From Streptomyces sp. S3(2020) (GTDB taxonomy: Bacteria > Actinomycetota > Actinomycetes > Streptomycetales > Streptomycetaceae), in NCBI RefSeq assembly GCF_013044505.1, contig NZ_JABERD010000004.1, forward strand, positions 62,001-126,000: DNA of 64,000 bases, in the 5' to 3' direction. Position numbers and translations under genes: made by a program. The notes below the pieces were generated by a model. It had not been told where the DNA came from. It worked only from the letters and a program-made list of their open reading frames with translations, and searched no databases. Below are positions 1 to 7,777 of this stretch, piece after piece (the stretch's first letter is position 1; each line of letters starts with the position of its first letter).

Positions 1-175
1 TCTCCTTGGAGTCGATGTAGTAGTACAGCGCTCCCTTGGCGAGCCCGACCGCCCGGCCCAGGTCGTTGACGGAGGTCGCCGCATAGCCCCGGCGGGCGAA
101 CAGCTCGGCGGCCGTGTCGATGATCTTCTGGCGTCTGACCTCGAAGCCCGGTCCGTGGCCCGGTGGTCTGGGCAT
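1..175 (-). CDS. TetR-family regulator, N-terminal part (cut by window edge)
   Basis: The reverse strand starts MPRPPGHGPG and continues into a typical TetR N-terminal helix-turn-helix (IIDTAAELFARRGYAATSV, then GLAKGALYYYIDSKE). The ligand-binding C-terminus lies outside the window. The gene is divergent from the E1 dehydrogenase gene, and the 208-bp gap between them holds a GACC/GGTC-type site like those found in front of the other genes of this cluster. By inference it is the local repressor of the P450/monooxygenase set. The family assignment is secure from the HTH, but the regulatory target is inferred. Confidence 0.85.
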   Translation of the reverse strand, partial: MPRPPGHGPGFEVRRQKIIDTAAELFARRGYAATSVNDLGRAVGLAKGALYYYIDSKE

Positions 176-305
176 TGCTTTTCTCCCCGCCTGATGTGTC
201 GAAGCGTCATTACGGCATGCCCGTCCCCGTATCCGGACGGCTATGGGCAGTCCGGGGGGAAACGGGCCCGGGACATCGTTTTCTGTTGTGCTGGAATCAG
301 TTTGC

Positions 306-321
306 TAGACCAGACGGTACA
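306..321. promoter_or_regulatory. Putative TetR operator, site C
   Basis: The sequence TAGACCAGACGGTACA lies between the edge tetR gene and the E1 gene. Its reverse complement shares TGTACCG and TCTGGTCTA with the sites in front of the CMD gene (6461-6481) and the MFS gene (13461-13480), but it is 4 bp shorter in the middle. The GACCNNNNGGTC dyad is retained. The placement fits autoregulation plus control of the E1 gene. Confidence 0.55.
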
Positions 322-383
322 TTAAAAGTACGACTCAGGCGGCGCGGCGATGTGCTGCCCGTGCGAGCAATGCGAGGACGCGC

Positions 384-2384
384 ATGACGACCGAGGCACC
401 GCAGCAGACCACGACCGGATCCGCGCACGCGGATCAGCTCCTGGAGATGTACCGCCGGATGCGCCGCATCCGCCGGTTCGAGGAGCGGGCGTCGGAGCTG
501 TACAAAGCGACGGAGATTCCCGGCTTCCTGCACCTGTCGATCGGCCAGGAGGCCAGTGCGGTGGGCGCGTGCTGGCCGCTCGGCCCCCGCGACGGCATCA
601 CCTCCACCCACCGGGGCCACGGCCATGTGCTGGCCAAGGGCCTGGACTCGGCGTCTATGATGGCAGAGCTCATGGGGAAGGAAGCGGGCACCTGCCACGG
701 ACGGGGCGGCTCGATGCACATCGCCGATCCCGGACTCGGCATCTACGGCGCCAACGGCATCGTCGGCGCCGGACTGCCGATCGCCGCCGGAGTGGCGACC
801 GCGGCCAAGCTGCGCGAGGCGGGCGACGTGGTGGTGGCGTTCTTCGGGGACGGCGCGGTCGCCCAGGGCATGTTCCACGAGGCCGTCAACCTGGCCGCCG
901 TATGGGATCTGCCCGTCGTCTTCCTCTGCGAGAACAACCACTACTCCGAGTTCTCCCCGGCCGCCGAGCAGCACCGGGCCACGCTCGCCGCGCGGGCCGC
1001 CGGTTACGGCATCGGGTACGCGCACGTCGACGGCAACGACGTGCTCGCGGTGGCCGGGATGATGACCGACGTGGTGGCACGGCTGCGGGCCGGAGGCGGT
1101 CCGGTCCTGGTGGAGGCCGAGACATACCGCTGGCACGGCCACTACGAGGGTGACCCGGAGCGGTACCGCGCCCCCGAGGAGGTCGCCGCCGCCAAGGAAC
1201 GCGATCCGCTGCTGATCGTCCGCCGGCATCTCGCCGACGCGGGCGTCGCGACCGCGCTCGCCGACGCCGTGGACGAGGAGATCGACAAGGAGATCGAGGC
1301 GGCGGTGCGGTGGGCCAGGAGCATGCCCGAACCCGCGCCCGAGACGCTCCACGACTACGTCTCGGCCCCGCGCCCGGCGCTGCCCGAGCCCGCCGCGCCC
1401 GCGGCCGGCGGGGAGATCTTCCGCACGATGGACGCCGTACGACTGGCCCTGGAGCACGAGCTGACGGCCGACCCGTCCGTCTTCGTCGCCGGCATCGACG
1501 TGGGCGCGGGCGGCAACGTCTTCGGCCTCACCAGGGGCCTCGCCCAGGCCTTCCCGGGCCGGGTCCGCGACACGCCCATCAGCGAGAGCGCGATCCTCGG
1601 CACGGCGGTGGGCGCGGCCATGGCCGGGATGAAGCCGGTCGTCGAGATCATGTACATGGACTTCATCGGTGTCGCCCTGGACATGCTGCTCAACCAGGCG
1701 GCCAAGCTGCGCTTCATGACCGGCGGCCGGGCCTCCATGCCGCTGGTGGTGCGCACCCAGTTCGGCGCCGGACGCTCCTCGGGCAGCCAGCACTCGCAGA
1801 GCCTGGAAGCGCTGCTCGCGCACATCCCCGGGCTGACCGTGGTGATGCCGTCCAACCCGGCCGACACCTACGGCCTGCTGCGGGCCGCCATCCAGGACCC
1901 CAACCCGGTGGTGTTCATCGAGAACCGGCTCCAGTACGGCTTCAAGGGCCCCAAGCCGCCGGCCGACCACACGGTCCCGCTGGGCCGGGCCAAGGTCGTC
2001 CGCGAAGGCACCGACATCACACTCGTCTCCTGGTCGCGCATGGTGCAGGACGCCCTCGCCGCCGCCGAGCTGCTCGCCGCGGAGGGCGTGAGCGTGGAGG
2101 TCGTCGACCTGCGCACCGTCGCCCCGCTGGACCGCGAGACGGTGCTCGCCTCCCTGGCCAAGACCAACCGCCTCGTCATCGCGCACGAGGCGGTACGCGA
2201 CTTCGGCGTCGGGGCCGAACTGTCCGCCCTCGCCGTCGACGAGGGGTTCTGGCACCTGGACGCACCCGTCACCCGGGTCGCCGCGCCCCCGATGCCCGCC
2301 CCCTACACCCCCTCGCTGGAACGGCTGTGGCTGCCCTCGCGCGACACCATCGCCGACACACTGCGGCGCATCGCGGCCGTGTGA
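384..2384 (+). CDS. Fused alpha-beta E1 component of a 2-oxoacid/acetoin-type dehydrogenase
   Basis: This is a thiamine-diphosphate-dependent E1 enzyme of 666 aa. Residues 1 to about 320 match the alpha subunit, with the ThDP motif GDGAVAQG at 155-162 followed by ENN at 183-185. Residues from about 345 onward match the beta subunit (transketolase-like pyrimidine-binding and C-terminal domains). The two subunits are usually separate proteins, so this is a natural fusion. No E2 or E3 gene lies nearby, so it must borrow them or act on an acyloin or diketone with another acceptor. A GAGGAC ribosome site precedes the ATG. It is the first plus-strand gene of the P450/BVMO cluster. The class is sure; the substrate is unknown. 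Confidence 0.88.
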   Translation: MTTEAPQQTTTGSAHADQLLEMYRRMRRIRRFEERASELYKATEIPGFLHLSIGQEASAVGACWPLGPRDGITSTHRGHGHVLAKGLDSASMMAELMGKEAGTCHGRGGSMHIADPGLGIYGANGIVGAGLPIAAGVATAAKLREAGDVVVAFFGDGAVAQGMFHEAVNLAAVWDLPVVFLCENNHYSEFSPAAEQHRATLAARAAGYGIGYAHVDGNDVLAVAGMMTDVVARLRAGGGPVLVEAETYRWHGHYEGDPERYRAPEEVAAAKERDPLLIVRRHLADAGVATALADAVDEEIDKEIEAAVRWARSMPEPAPETLHDYVSAPRPALPEPAAPAAGGEIFRTMDAVRLALEHELTADPSVFVAGIDVGAGGNVFGLTRGLAQAFPGRVRDTPISESAILGTAVGAAMAGMKPVVEIMYMDFIGVALDMLLNQAAKLRFMTGGRASMPLVVRTQFGAGRSSGSQHSQSLEALLAHIPGLTVVMPSNPADTYGLLRAAIQDPNPVVFIENRLQYGFKGPKPPADHTVPLGRAKVVREGTDITLVSWSRMVQDALAAAELLAAEGVSVEVVDLRTVAPLDRETVLASLAKTNRLVIAHEAVRDFGVGAELSALAVDEGFWHLDAPVTRVAAPPMPAPYTPSLERLWLPSRDTIADTLRRIAAV

Positions 2385-2435
2385 CGTGCGGTGCGGGGCG
2401 TGCCCGTCGGGGCGCGCCCCACGCGGGGACGCATG

Positions 2436-2479
2436 ACAAAGGGATGGCCCCGGGACGAATCCCGGGGCCATCCCCTTGT
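2436..2479 (+). terminator. Hairpin terminator between convergent genes
   Basis: Arms of 20 bp (2436-2455 and 2460-2479, one mismatch) flank a 4-nt loop. The hairpin lies between the E1 gene and the convergent cyclase gene and could serve both strands. Confidence 0.75.
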
Positions 2480-2551
2480 GCGCTCCGCCGCCGGCCCGGC
2501 CGAATCGGCAGGACTGGACACGGGCCGACGGCGGATCCGATCGCGGTCCAG

Positions 2552-3598
2552 TCAGACCGTCGCGACCGGAGTGAGCGGGCTGCCCTGGGTGCCGGGCAGG
2601 TTCAGCGGGGGAGCGGTGAGGAGGAAGCGGCTGCGGTTGTGCTCACGGAGCCAGGCGGCCAGGTCGTGCAGGTACCACAGCTCGCCCATCGGCACGCCGA
2701 GCTTGAACAGGCACAGGTGGTGCAGCGGAAGCAGCGTGTGCGGGCCCTGGGCCTGGGTGACGCCCACGCCCTCGATCGCGTAGTTGTCCGAGGCGATCGC
2801 GGAGATCTGCGACTCGGCGACCCATTCGAGCAGCTTCGGGTCGTCCGCGTCGAGGTAGGCCGCGGTCTGGTGGATGGCGACCGGGTCGGGGTTCTTCTGC
2901 CAGGCGAGGACCTGGGTGGCGAAGCCGGTGTGCAGCAGCAGGATGTCACCGGGCTCGACCACGACGTTGTCGGCCGCCATGATCTCCTGGAGCTGCTGGA
3001 AGTTGACCGGCTGGTAGCCGGTGCCCAGGTGGTGCGCGATGTCGATGAGGACACCGCGGCCCTGGACGCCGTGCTGCGCCATGTGCTCCAGGCCGAGGTG
3101 GCGCGCGAAGCTGAGGCTCCCGCTGCCGTCGCCCTTGGCGTCCTCCGCGGGGCCGACGAGGTCGGAGTCGGCCCGGTAGCCGTTGTAGTAGATCGCCTCG
3201 GCGACCCCGTCGCCGTCGGCGTCGAACTCGGCGCCCTGGTGGGCGAGCGCGTCCCACTGGGTCGAGTACTGAAGCCACAGGGTGACCACGTCGTCCGACC
3301 ACACGTCGATCAGGTCGGGCGAGAAGTGCTCGCTCGCCTTGATGTTGTAGAAGACGTCCTGCTTGTGCTGGAGGTCCTCGGTGGGCCTGAGGATCGGCGG
3401 GTAGCGGCGCTGGTTCAGCGAGGTGCCGCCCGGATAGTCGAGCGGCAGGCTCAGGCTGAAGGTCACCCCGTGCTCGACCTCCCGCACCCCTTGCAGCACC
3501 TTCTCGGCGGTGAGCAGGTTGATGCGCCCCAGCTCGTCGTCCTCACCGAAGTCTCCCCAGGTCGAACCCGGCGGTCGCTGCTTCCAACGCTTCGTCAC
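2552..3598 (-). CDS. Cyclase-family (PF04199-like) metal-dependent hydrolase, variant motif
   Basis: This 348-aa protein belongs to the putative-cyclase/kynurenine-formamidase fold. The N-terminus WGDFGEDDELGRINLLT is typical of the long members. The usual HxGTHxD metal motif is replaced by YSTQWDALAH near residue 98, keeping only the Asp and a following His, as in a subgroup of the family. Later metal-binding-like blocks (VVEPGDILLLHTG, ASDNYAIEGVG) are present. Within the cluster it may open a lactone or cleave a C-C or ester bond, but that is inference. It is divergent from the first SnoaL gene. Its promoter (TTGACC, 17 bp, TAGCAT) overlaps operator-like site A. Confidence 0.8.
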   Translation of the reverse strand: MTKRWKQRPPGSTWGDFGEDDELGRINLLTAEKVLQGVREVEHGVTFSLSLPLDYPGGTSLNQRRYPPILRPTEDLQHKQDVFYNIKASEHFSPDLIDVWSDDVVTLWLQYSTQWDALAHQGAEFDADGDGVAEAIYYNGYRADSDLVGPAEDAKGDGSGSLSFARHLGLEHMAQHGVQGRGVLIDIAHHLGTGYQPVNFQQLQEIMAADNVVVEPGDILLLHTGFATQVLAWQKNPDPVAIHQTAAYLDADDPKLLEWVAESQISAIASDNYAIEGVGVTQAQGPHTLLPLHHLCLFKLGVPMGELWYLHDLAAWLREHNRSRFLLTAPPLNLPGTQGSPLTPVATV

Positions 3599-3643
3599 GA
3601 TAAACGCCTCCTTAGGCGACGGTCCCCGTCGACAGTCGTCCGC

Positions 3644-3672
3644 ATGCTATTTCGAATGTACCGGTCGGTCAA
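3644..3672 (-). promoter_or_regulatory. Promoter of the cyclase gene with overlapping operator site A
   Basis: On the minus strand, TTGACC (3667-3672) and TAGCAT (3644-3649) are separated by 17 bp. The -35 box is part of TTGACCGACCGGTACA (3657-3672), a member of the GACC/GGTC site family found across this cluster. This arrangement would block RNA polymerase when a repressor is bound. Confidence 0.6.
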
Positions 3673-3722
3673 CAACTCTGACGATCTAGAATTTTAGCCT
3701 TCATATTGGCGTCGACAGTCAA

Positions 3723-3739
3723 TAGACTGACTGGTCGAA
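3723..3739. promoter_or_regulatory. Putative TetR operator, site F
   Basis: The reverse complement TTCGACCAGTCAGTCTA is almost the same as site E upstream of the BVMO gene (TCGACCGGTCAGTCGAA). It lies 24 bp before the start of the first SnoaL gene. Confidence 0.5.
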
Positions 3740-3762
3740 ACATCTACCACTTGGAGAGACCG

Positions 3763-4161
3763 ATGAGCGAATCCACACAGGCGTGGGTCGCGGCGGGCGT
3801 GCGCGCCGTGCTCGGAGCACACACCCAGGCCCAGGACGCGGGCCGCACCGACGAGATCGTCGCGCTGTACACCCCGGACGCGGTCCTGGAGCTGCCGGGA
3901 ACGGACCCCCTCCAGGGCCACGACGCGCTGCGTGAGGCCTTCAAGGGGTGGGAGCCGACACAGCCCCAGCTGCACCTGGTGACCAACACCGTCGTCACCT
4001 CCTCCGGCGCCGACGAGGCGACGGCGGCGAGCGACGTGGCCTTCCTCCAGCGCGGCGAGTCGGGCTGGAGCGTGCTGGTCACCGGGCACTACGACGACAC
4101 CCTGCGCCGGGTCGACGGCACCTGGCTGCTGTCGCACCGCAAGACGACCTACCAGGTCTGA
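3763..4161 (+). CDS. SnoaL-like / NTF2-fold protein, copy 1
   Basis: This is a small single-domain protein of 132 aa with the NTF2-like pattern: an N-terminal helix, then DEIVALYTPDAVLELPG, LQGHDALREAF and a C-terminal strand DGTWLLSHRKTTYQ. The ATG at 3763 is chosen because a GGAGAG ribosome site lies 5 bp upstream; an earlier in-frame ATG (3706) would extend it with unconserved residues. A second, related gene follows immediately. Such proteins act as small isomerases, cyclases or hydrolases, or only bind ligand; no catalytic residue can be assigned here. Confidence 0.8.
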   Translation: MSESTQAWVAAGVRAVLGAHTQAQDAGRTDEIVALYTPDAVLELPGTDPLQGHDALREAFKGWEPTQPQLHLVTNTVVTSSGADEATAASDVAFLQRGESGWSVLVTGHYDDTLRRVDGTWLLSHRKTTYQV

Positions 4162-4192
4162 CAGCCCGCCGCCCCTACCACCTTGGAGTGAG

Positions 4193-4612
4193 ATGAGCAC
4201 CACTTCCTTCGACGACCGGGCCGACGCCGAGGCCGCGGTCGCGGCCGGCGTACAGGCCGCCATCGGCGCCTACGCGCAGGCCCTGGACTCCGGTCGCACC
4301 GACGACATCGCCGAGTTGTTCACCCCCGACGGAGTCGCCGAGATCGCCGGCATCGCCACCTTCGAGGGCCGGGACGCGATCCGCGAGGGCTACGCCGGCT
4401 TCGCGCCGACGCAGCCGCAGCTGCACCTGACGGCCAACACGGTCGTCACCGCGGTCGGCGAGGACGAGGCCACGGCCGTGAGCAACCTGGCGTTCTTCCA
4501 GCGCGGCGAGTCGGGCTGGAGCGTGCAGGTGGTCGGCCGCTACGACGACACCTTGCACCGGCACGACGGCGCCTGGAAGTTCCGGCGGAGGGTCACCACC
4601 TTCCAGCCCTAG
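4193..4612 (+). CDS. SnoaL-like / NTF2-fold protein, copy 2
   Basis: This 139-aa protein is clearly a paralogue of the preceding gene. The segments PTQPQLHL.TNTVVT and FFQRGESGWSVQV recur in both, pointing to a tandem duplication that has since diverged. The start is supported by CTTGGAGTGAG just before the ATG, the same ribosome-site context (CTTGGAG) as copy 1. It is co-transcribed with copy 1 over a 31-bp gap. The pair may form a heteromer or handle successive intermediates; this is inferred. Confidence 0.8.
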   Translation: MSTTSFDDRADAEAAVAAGVQAAIGAYAQALDSGRTDDIAELFTPDGVAEIAGIATFEGRDAIREGYAGFAPTQPQLHLTANTVVTAVGEDEATAVSNLAFFQRGESGWSVQVVGRYDDTLHRHDGAWKFRRRVTTFQP

Positions 4613-4628
4613 CGGGCCGCCGGAACCC

Positions 4629-4665
4629 GGAACGCCCGTACCGCCTCAGGCGGTACGGGCGTTCC
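4629..4665. terminator. Perfect bidirectional hairpin terminator
   Basis: A perfect 17-bp inverted repeat (4629-4645 and 4649-4665) with a TCA loop lies between the SnoaL pair and the convergent BVMO gene. Confidence 0.85.
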
Positions 4666-4671
4666 GTGCGG

Positions 4672-6342
4672 TCAGGCCGTGGCCGGTCCCGCGGTGCCGT
4701 CCTGCGCCTTGGAGAAGGTGAAGGCCGGGAACTCGTTCTCGACGGACTCCTTGATCAGCTCCTGGAGCTTCCAGCGTCCGGTCGGGTTGAGCAGCTGCTT
4801 GACCGGCTTGCCGGGGATGTTGGCGCCGTAGAAGTAGCTGCTCTTGAGGAAGGAGGACTGGCCCGCGCTGTCGTTGACCAGATCCGTCCACTCCTGCTCG
4901 GCGGCGGACGTGACCTCGACGACGTCATGGCCGTGGTCCCGGCCGTGGACGAGCAGGTCCATGACGTAGTCCACCTGGTCGCCGGAGTAGCGCGGGTTGT
5001 TGCCGAGCGCGCCGTGCGGGCCGCCCGGGAAGTAGAAGTTGGGGAAGCCGGCCGTCGTCACACCCAGGTAGGTGGACGGTCCCTCGGCCCAGTACTCCTC
5101 CAGCGGCAGGCCCTGGCGGCCGCGCACCCCGAGCCGGTTGAGAGCGCCGGTGCCGAAGTCGTAGCCGGTCGCCCAGATGATGATGTCGAACTCCTGGTGG
5201 CCCTCGGAGGTCTCGATCCCGGTCTCGGTGATGCGGACGATCGGCGTCTCGTTGATGTCGACGAGCTCGACGGTCGGCTTGTTGTACGCCTCGTAGTAGC
5301 CGGTGCCGAACGGGGGCCGCCGGCCGCCGTAGCCGTGGCCCTTGGGGACGAGCTTCTCCGCGGTCGCCGGGTCCTTGACGATGGAGCGGATCTTGGCGGC
5401 GATGAACTCGCAGAACTCCTCGTTGACCGTGGCGTTCGTGGTCATGTCGTAGTAGTGCTCGGAGAGCTTGGTGAAGCCGGGGCTGTTCCACTTCTGCTCG
5501 TAGAACTCCTGGCGTTGCTCCGGGGTGTCCTCCAGGCCCGATCGCATGGTGATCTGGTGGAGGAAGCCGCTGGGCGAGGCGTTGAGGGTGTCCCGGATGG
5601 ACTCGAAGTCGCCCTTGAGCCCGGCCTGTTCCTCGGCGGTGATCGGCCGGTTGTTGAGCGGGGTCAGCCAGTCGGCCACCTTCTGGTACACCGTCAGCTG
5701 CGCGACCTCGTCGGCGATCGCGGGCACGATCTGGACGCCGCTGGAGCCGGTGCCGATCTGGGCCACGCGCTTGCCGGCGAAGTCCACGGGCGTCTTGGGC
5801 CAGCGGCCGGTGTGGTGCTGCTCGCCGCGGTAGTCCTCGCGGCCCGGGATGCCGGGGGTGAACGGCACGGACAGGATGCCGGTGGCGGCGACGACGTGGC
5901 GCGCCCGGTGCTCGGTGCCGTCCTCGGTGCGCACGGTCCAGGTGCCGGACGCCTCGTCCCACACCGCCGAGGCCACCTTCGCGCCGAACACGAGGTGGCG
6001 GCGCAGGTCGAACCGGTCGACCACGTAGTTGAAGTACCGCTCGATCTCGGGCTGGCCGGCGAAGTGCTCCGACCACTCCCACTCCTCCCACAGCTCCTTG
6101 GAGAACAGGTAGCCGTAGGTGTAGCTCTCGGAGTCGAAGCGCGCCTCGGGGTAGCGGTTCCAGTACCAGGTGCCGCCCACACCGCTGCCCGCTTCGAGCA
6201 GCCGCGCCGAGAATCCGGCGTCCTGGGCCCGGTAGAGCTGGTAGATGCCGGTGACGCCGGCGCCGATGACCAGCACGTCGACAAGGTCGCCGAGGCCACC
6301 GGGGTCCTGGTCCGCCGGGCTGGTCTTCGTGGTTTCGCTCAT
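4672..6342 (-). CDS. Baeyer-Villiger-type flavin monooxygenase
   Basis: This 556-aa class B flavoprotein inserts oxygen next to a ketone using FAD and NADPH. The FAD motif GAGVTG is at 27-32, GGTWYWNRYP at 56-65, the BVMO fingerprint YRGEQHHTGRWP at 171-182 (Tyr in place of the usual first Phe) and the NADPH motif GTGSSG at 197-202. Length and the WYWNRYPEARFD block fit the cyclohexanone/cycloalkanone monooxygenase branch rather than plain FMOs. It converges on the SnoaL pair and diverges from the CMD gene; site E lies just upstream. In context it would turn a cyclic ketone made by the P450/SDR steps into a lactone. Confidence 0.9.
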   Translation of the reverse strand: MSETTKTSPADQDPGGLGDLVDVLVIGAGVTGIYQLYRAQDAGFSARLLEAGSGVGGTWYWNRYPEARFDSESYTYGYLFSKELWEEWEWSEHFAGQPEIERYFNYVVDRFDLRRHLVFGAKVASAVWDEASGTWTVRTEDGTEHRARHVVAATGILSVPFTPGIPGREDYRGEQHHTGRWPKTPVDFAGKRVAQIGTGSSGVQIVPAIADEVAQLTVYQKVADWLTPLNNRPITAEEQAGLKGDFESIRDTLNASPSGFLHQITMRSGLEDTPEQRQEFYEQKWNSPGFTKLSEHYYDMTTNATVNEEFCEFIAAKIRSIVKDPATAEKLVPKGHGYGGRRPPFGTGYYEAYNKPTVELVDINETPIVRITETGIETSEGHQEFDIIIWATGYDFGTGALNRLGVRGRQGLPLEEYWAEGPSTYLGVTTAGFPNFYFPGGPHGALGNNPRYSGDQVDYVMDLLVHGRDHGHDVVEVTSAAEQEWTDLVNDSAGQSSFLKSSYFYGANIPGKPVKQLLNPTGRWKLQELIKESVENEFPAFTFSKAQDGTAGPATA

Positions 6343-6372
6343 GGTGCTCTCCCGCGTGAGCCTGGATTGTTA

Positions 6373-6391
6373 TGTCGACCGGTCAGTCGAA
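6373..6391. promoter_or_regulatory. Putative TetR operator, site E
   Basis: TGTCGACCGGTCAGTCGAA lies 31 bp upstream of the BVMO start. It contains the exact palindrome GACCGGTC and the wider dyad TCGAC-N6-GTCGA, and it pairs with site F in front of the SnoaL genes. Confidence 0.55.
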
Positions 6392-6456
6392 TAATGAGGC
6401 TGAGAGTAGAGGAGGGGTCGGATTCATTCAATGGATGTGAATCTCCTCCAGGGTCA

Positions 6457-6485
6457 TTGATTGTACCGACCGTCTGGTCTAACTT
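6457..6485 (+). promoter_or_regulatory. Promoter of the CMD-SDR-P450 operon with operator site B
   Basis: TTGATT (6457-6462) and TAACTT (6480-6485) are 17 bp apart, and the whole spacer is the operator-like GTACCGACCGTCTGGTC. The MFS gene has almost the same promoter on the other strand at 13456-13484. Confidence 0.65.
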
Positions 6486-6523
6486 TCGCTCAGGGACGCG
6501 ACGACGCGCAACAGGAGTCAGTC

Positions 6524-6916
6524 ATGAGTGACAAGAGTGTCGAGGAAGCCACTGATCTGCGGGCCGCGGGCTGGAAGGCCATGCGGGCGGCACTGCCCGG
6601 CGTGTTCCCCGAGGAGGACGTCGACCTGCGGGACGGCCGCCTCGGCGAAGAACTCGTCGACATCGGTCTCACCAGTGTGTGGGGGGCGCTGTGGGGCCGC
6701 GAGGGACTCGCCCCACGTGACCGCAGCCTGGTCACGCTCGGCATCCTCATCGCCCTCGGGGCGGAGACCGAGCTGAAGACCCACGTCCGCATCGGGCTGA
6801 CGAACGGGCTGTCCCAGGACGAGATCGCCGAGGTCATCTACCACTCCAGCGGCTACACCGGATTCCCGCGCGCGGTCGCCGCGCGCACCGCCGCCCGCGA
6901 GGCCCTGGAGGGCTGA
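6524..6916 (+). CDS. Carboxymuconolactone decarboxylase family protein
   Basis: This 130-aa all-helical CMD/AhpD-fold protein carries LAPRDRSLVTLGILIALG and LKTHVRIGLTNGLSQDEIAEVI, the core of the gamma-carboxymuconolactone decarboxylase family. There is no CxxC, so it is not a peroxidase of the AhpD kind. The ATG at 6524 follows ACAGGAG; an upstream in-frame start would place the promoter inside the gene. It is the first gene of the run CMD-SDR-ferredoxin reductase-ferredoxin-P450. It may act on a lactone intermediate downstream of the BVMO; this is inference. Confidence 0.85.
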   Translation: MSDKSVEEATDLRAAGWKAMRAALPGVFPEEDVDLRDGRLGEELVDIGLTSVWGALWGREGLAPRDRSLVTLGILIALGAETELKTHVRIGLTNGLSQDEIAEVIYHSSGYTGFPRAVAARTAAREALEG

Positions 6917-6982
6917 CCACAGCCACCGGCCGGCGCGTGAGCCCCCGGCCACCCCCACACCACAGCACACGAGGAGCCACAC

Positions 6983-7723
6983 ATGTCACTTCAGGGAAAG
7001 GTCGCGGTCGTCACCGGCGGCGCGCGAGGCATCGGACGCGGGATCGCGACCGTACTCGCGGCGAAGGGGGCCGCGGTGGCGGTCTGGGACCTGAACACCG
7101 AGGGCGCCGAGAAGACCGTCGCCGAGATCCACGAGGCGGGCGGCAAGGCCGTCGCGGTGGGCGGTGACGCCGCCGACGCGGCCGCCGTGGCCCGCTCCGC
7201 CGCCCGCACCCGCGAGGAGCTCGGGCCGGTCACGATCCTGGTCAACAACGCGGGGACGACCGCGTACGAACCCTTCACCGGCATCAGCGAGGCGGCCTGG
7301 GACCGCATGATCGGGATCAACCTCAAGGGCCCGTTCCTGGTCACCCAGCAGCTGATCCCCGACATGATCGAGGCGGGCTGGGGCCGGATCGTCAACATCT
7401 CCTCGTCGTCCGCCCAGACCGGCGCACCGGCCATGGCGCACTACGCGTCCTCCAAGGGCGGCGTCATCGGCCTCACCAGGGCGCTGGCGGTCGAGTACAT
7501 AGGGCAGGGCATCACCGTCAACCACGTCCCGCCGGGGTTCATCGACACCCCGCTGGTGCGCCAGGGACCCGTCGACGTGGACGCCGTCGCGGCCACGATG
7601 CCGATGAAGCGCGCCGGAACGCCGGAGGACATCGCGCACGCCGTCGCCTACCTCGCGTCGGAGGAGGCGGGCTACGTGACCGGCCAGACGATCAGCGTCA
7701 ACGGCGGGCGCTACTTCTACTGA
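6983..7723 (+). CDS. SDR-family oxidoreductase
   Basis: This classical short-chain dehydrogenase of 246 aa has the cofactor motif TGGARGIGRG near residues 11-20, NNAGTT near 90 and the Ser-Tyr-Lys triad as ISSSSAQTGAPAMAHYASSKGG in two parts. The end VTGQTISVNGGRYF is typical of FabG-like enzymes. GAGGAG precedes the ATG. Between the CMD gene and the P450 redox chain, it is a good candidate for oxidising the P450 alcohol product to the ketone used by the BVMO; this is inferred from context. Confidence 0.88.
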   Translation: MSLQGKVAVVTGGARGIGRGIATVLAAKGAAVAVWDLNTEGAEKTVAEIHEAGGKAVAVGGDAADAAAVARSAARTREELGPVTILVNNAGTTAYEPFTGISEAAWDRMIGINLKGPFLVTQQLIPDMIEAGWGRIVNISSSSAQTGAPAMAHYASSKGGVIGLTRALAVEYIGQGITVNHVPPGFIDTPLVRQGPVDVDAVAATMPMKRAGTPEDIAHAVAYLASEEAGYVTGQTISVNGGRYFY

Positions 7724-7777
7724 CCAGCCCGCACGCCCCGCACCGAACACCGCACCAACGCTGCACTGGAGCCGACA

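Noticed and set aside
297-2471. Long minus-strand open frame (724 aa) opposite the E1 gene
   Set aside because: It lies antisense to a well-supported enzyme gene; its His/Arg/Gly/Val-rich composition is typical of shadows in GC-rich DNA.
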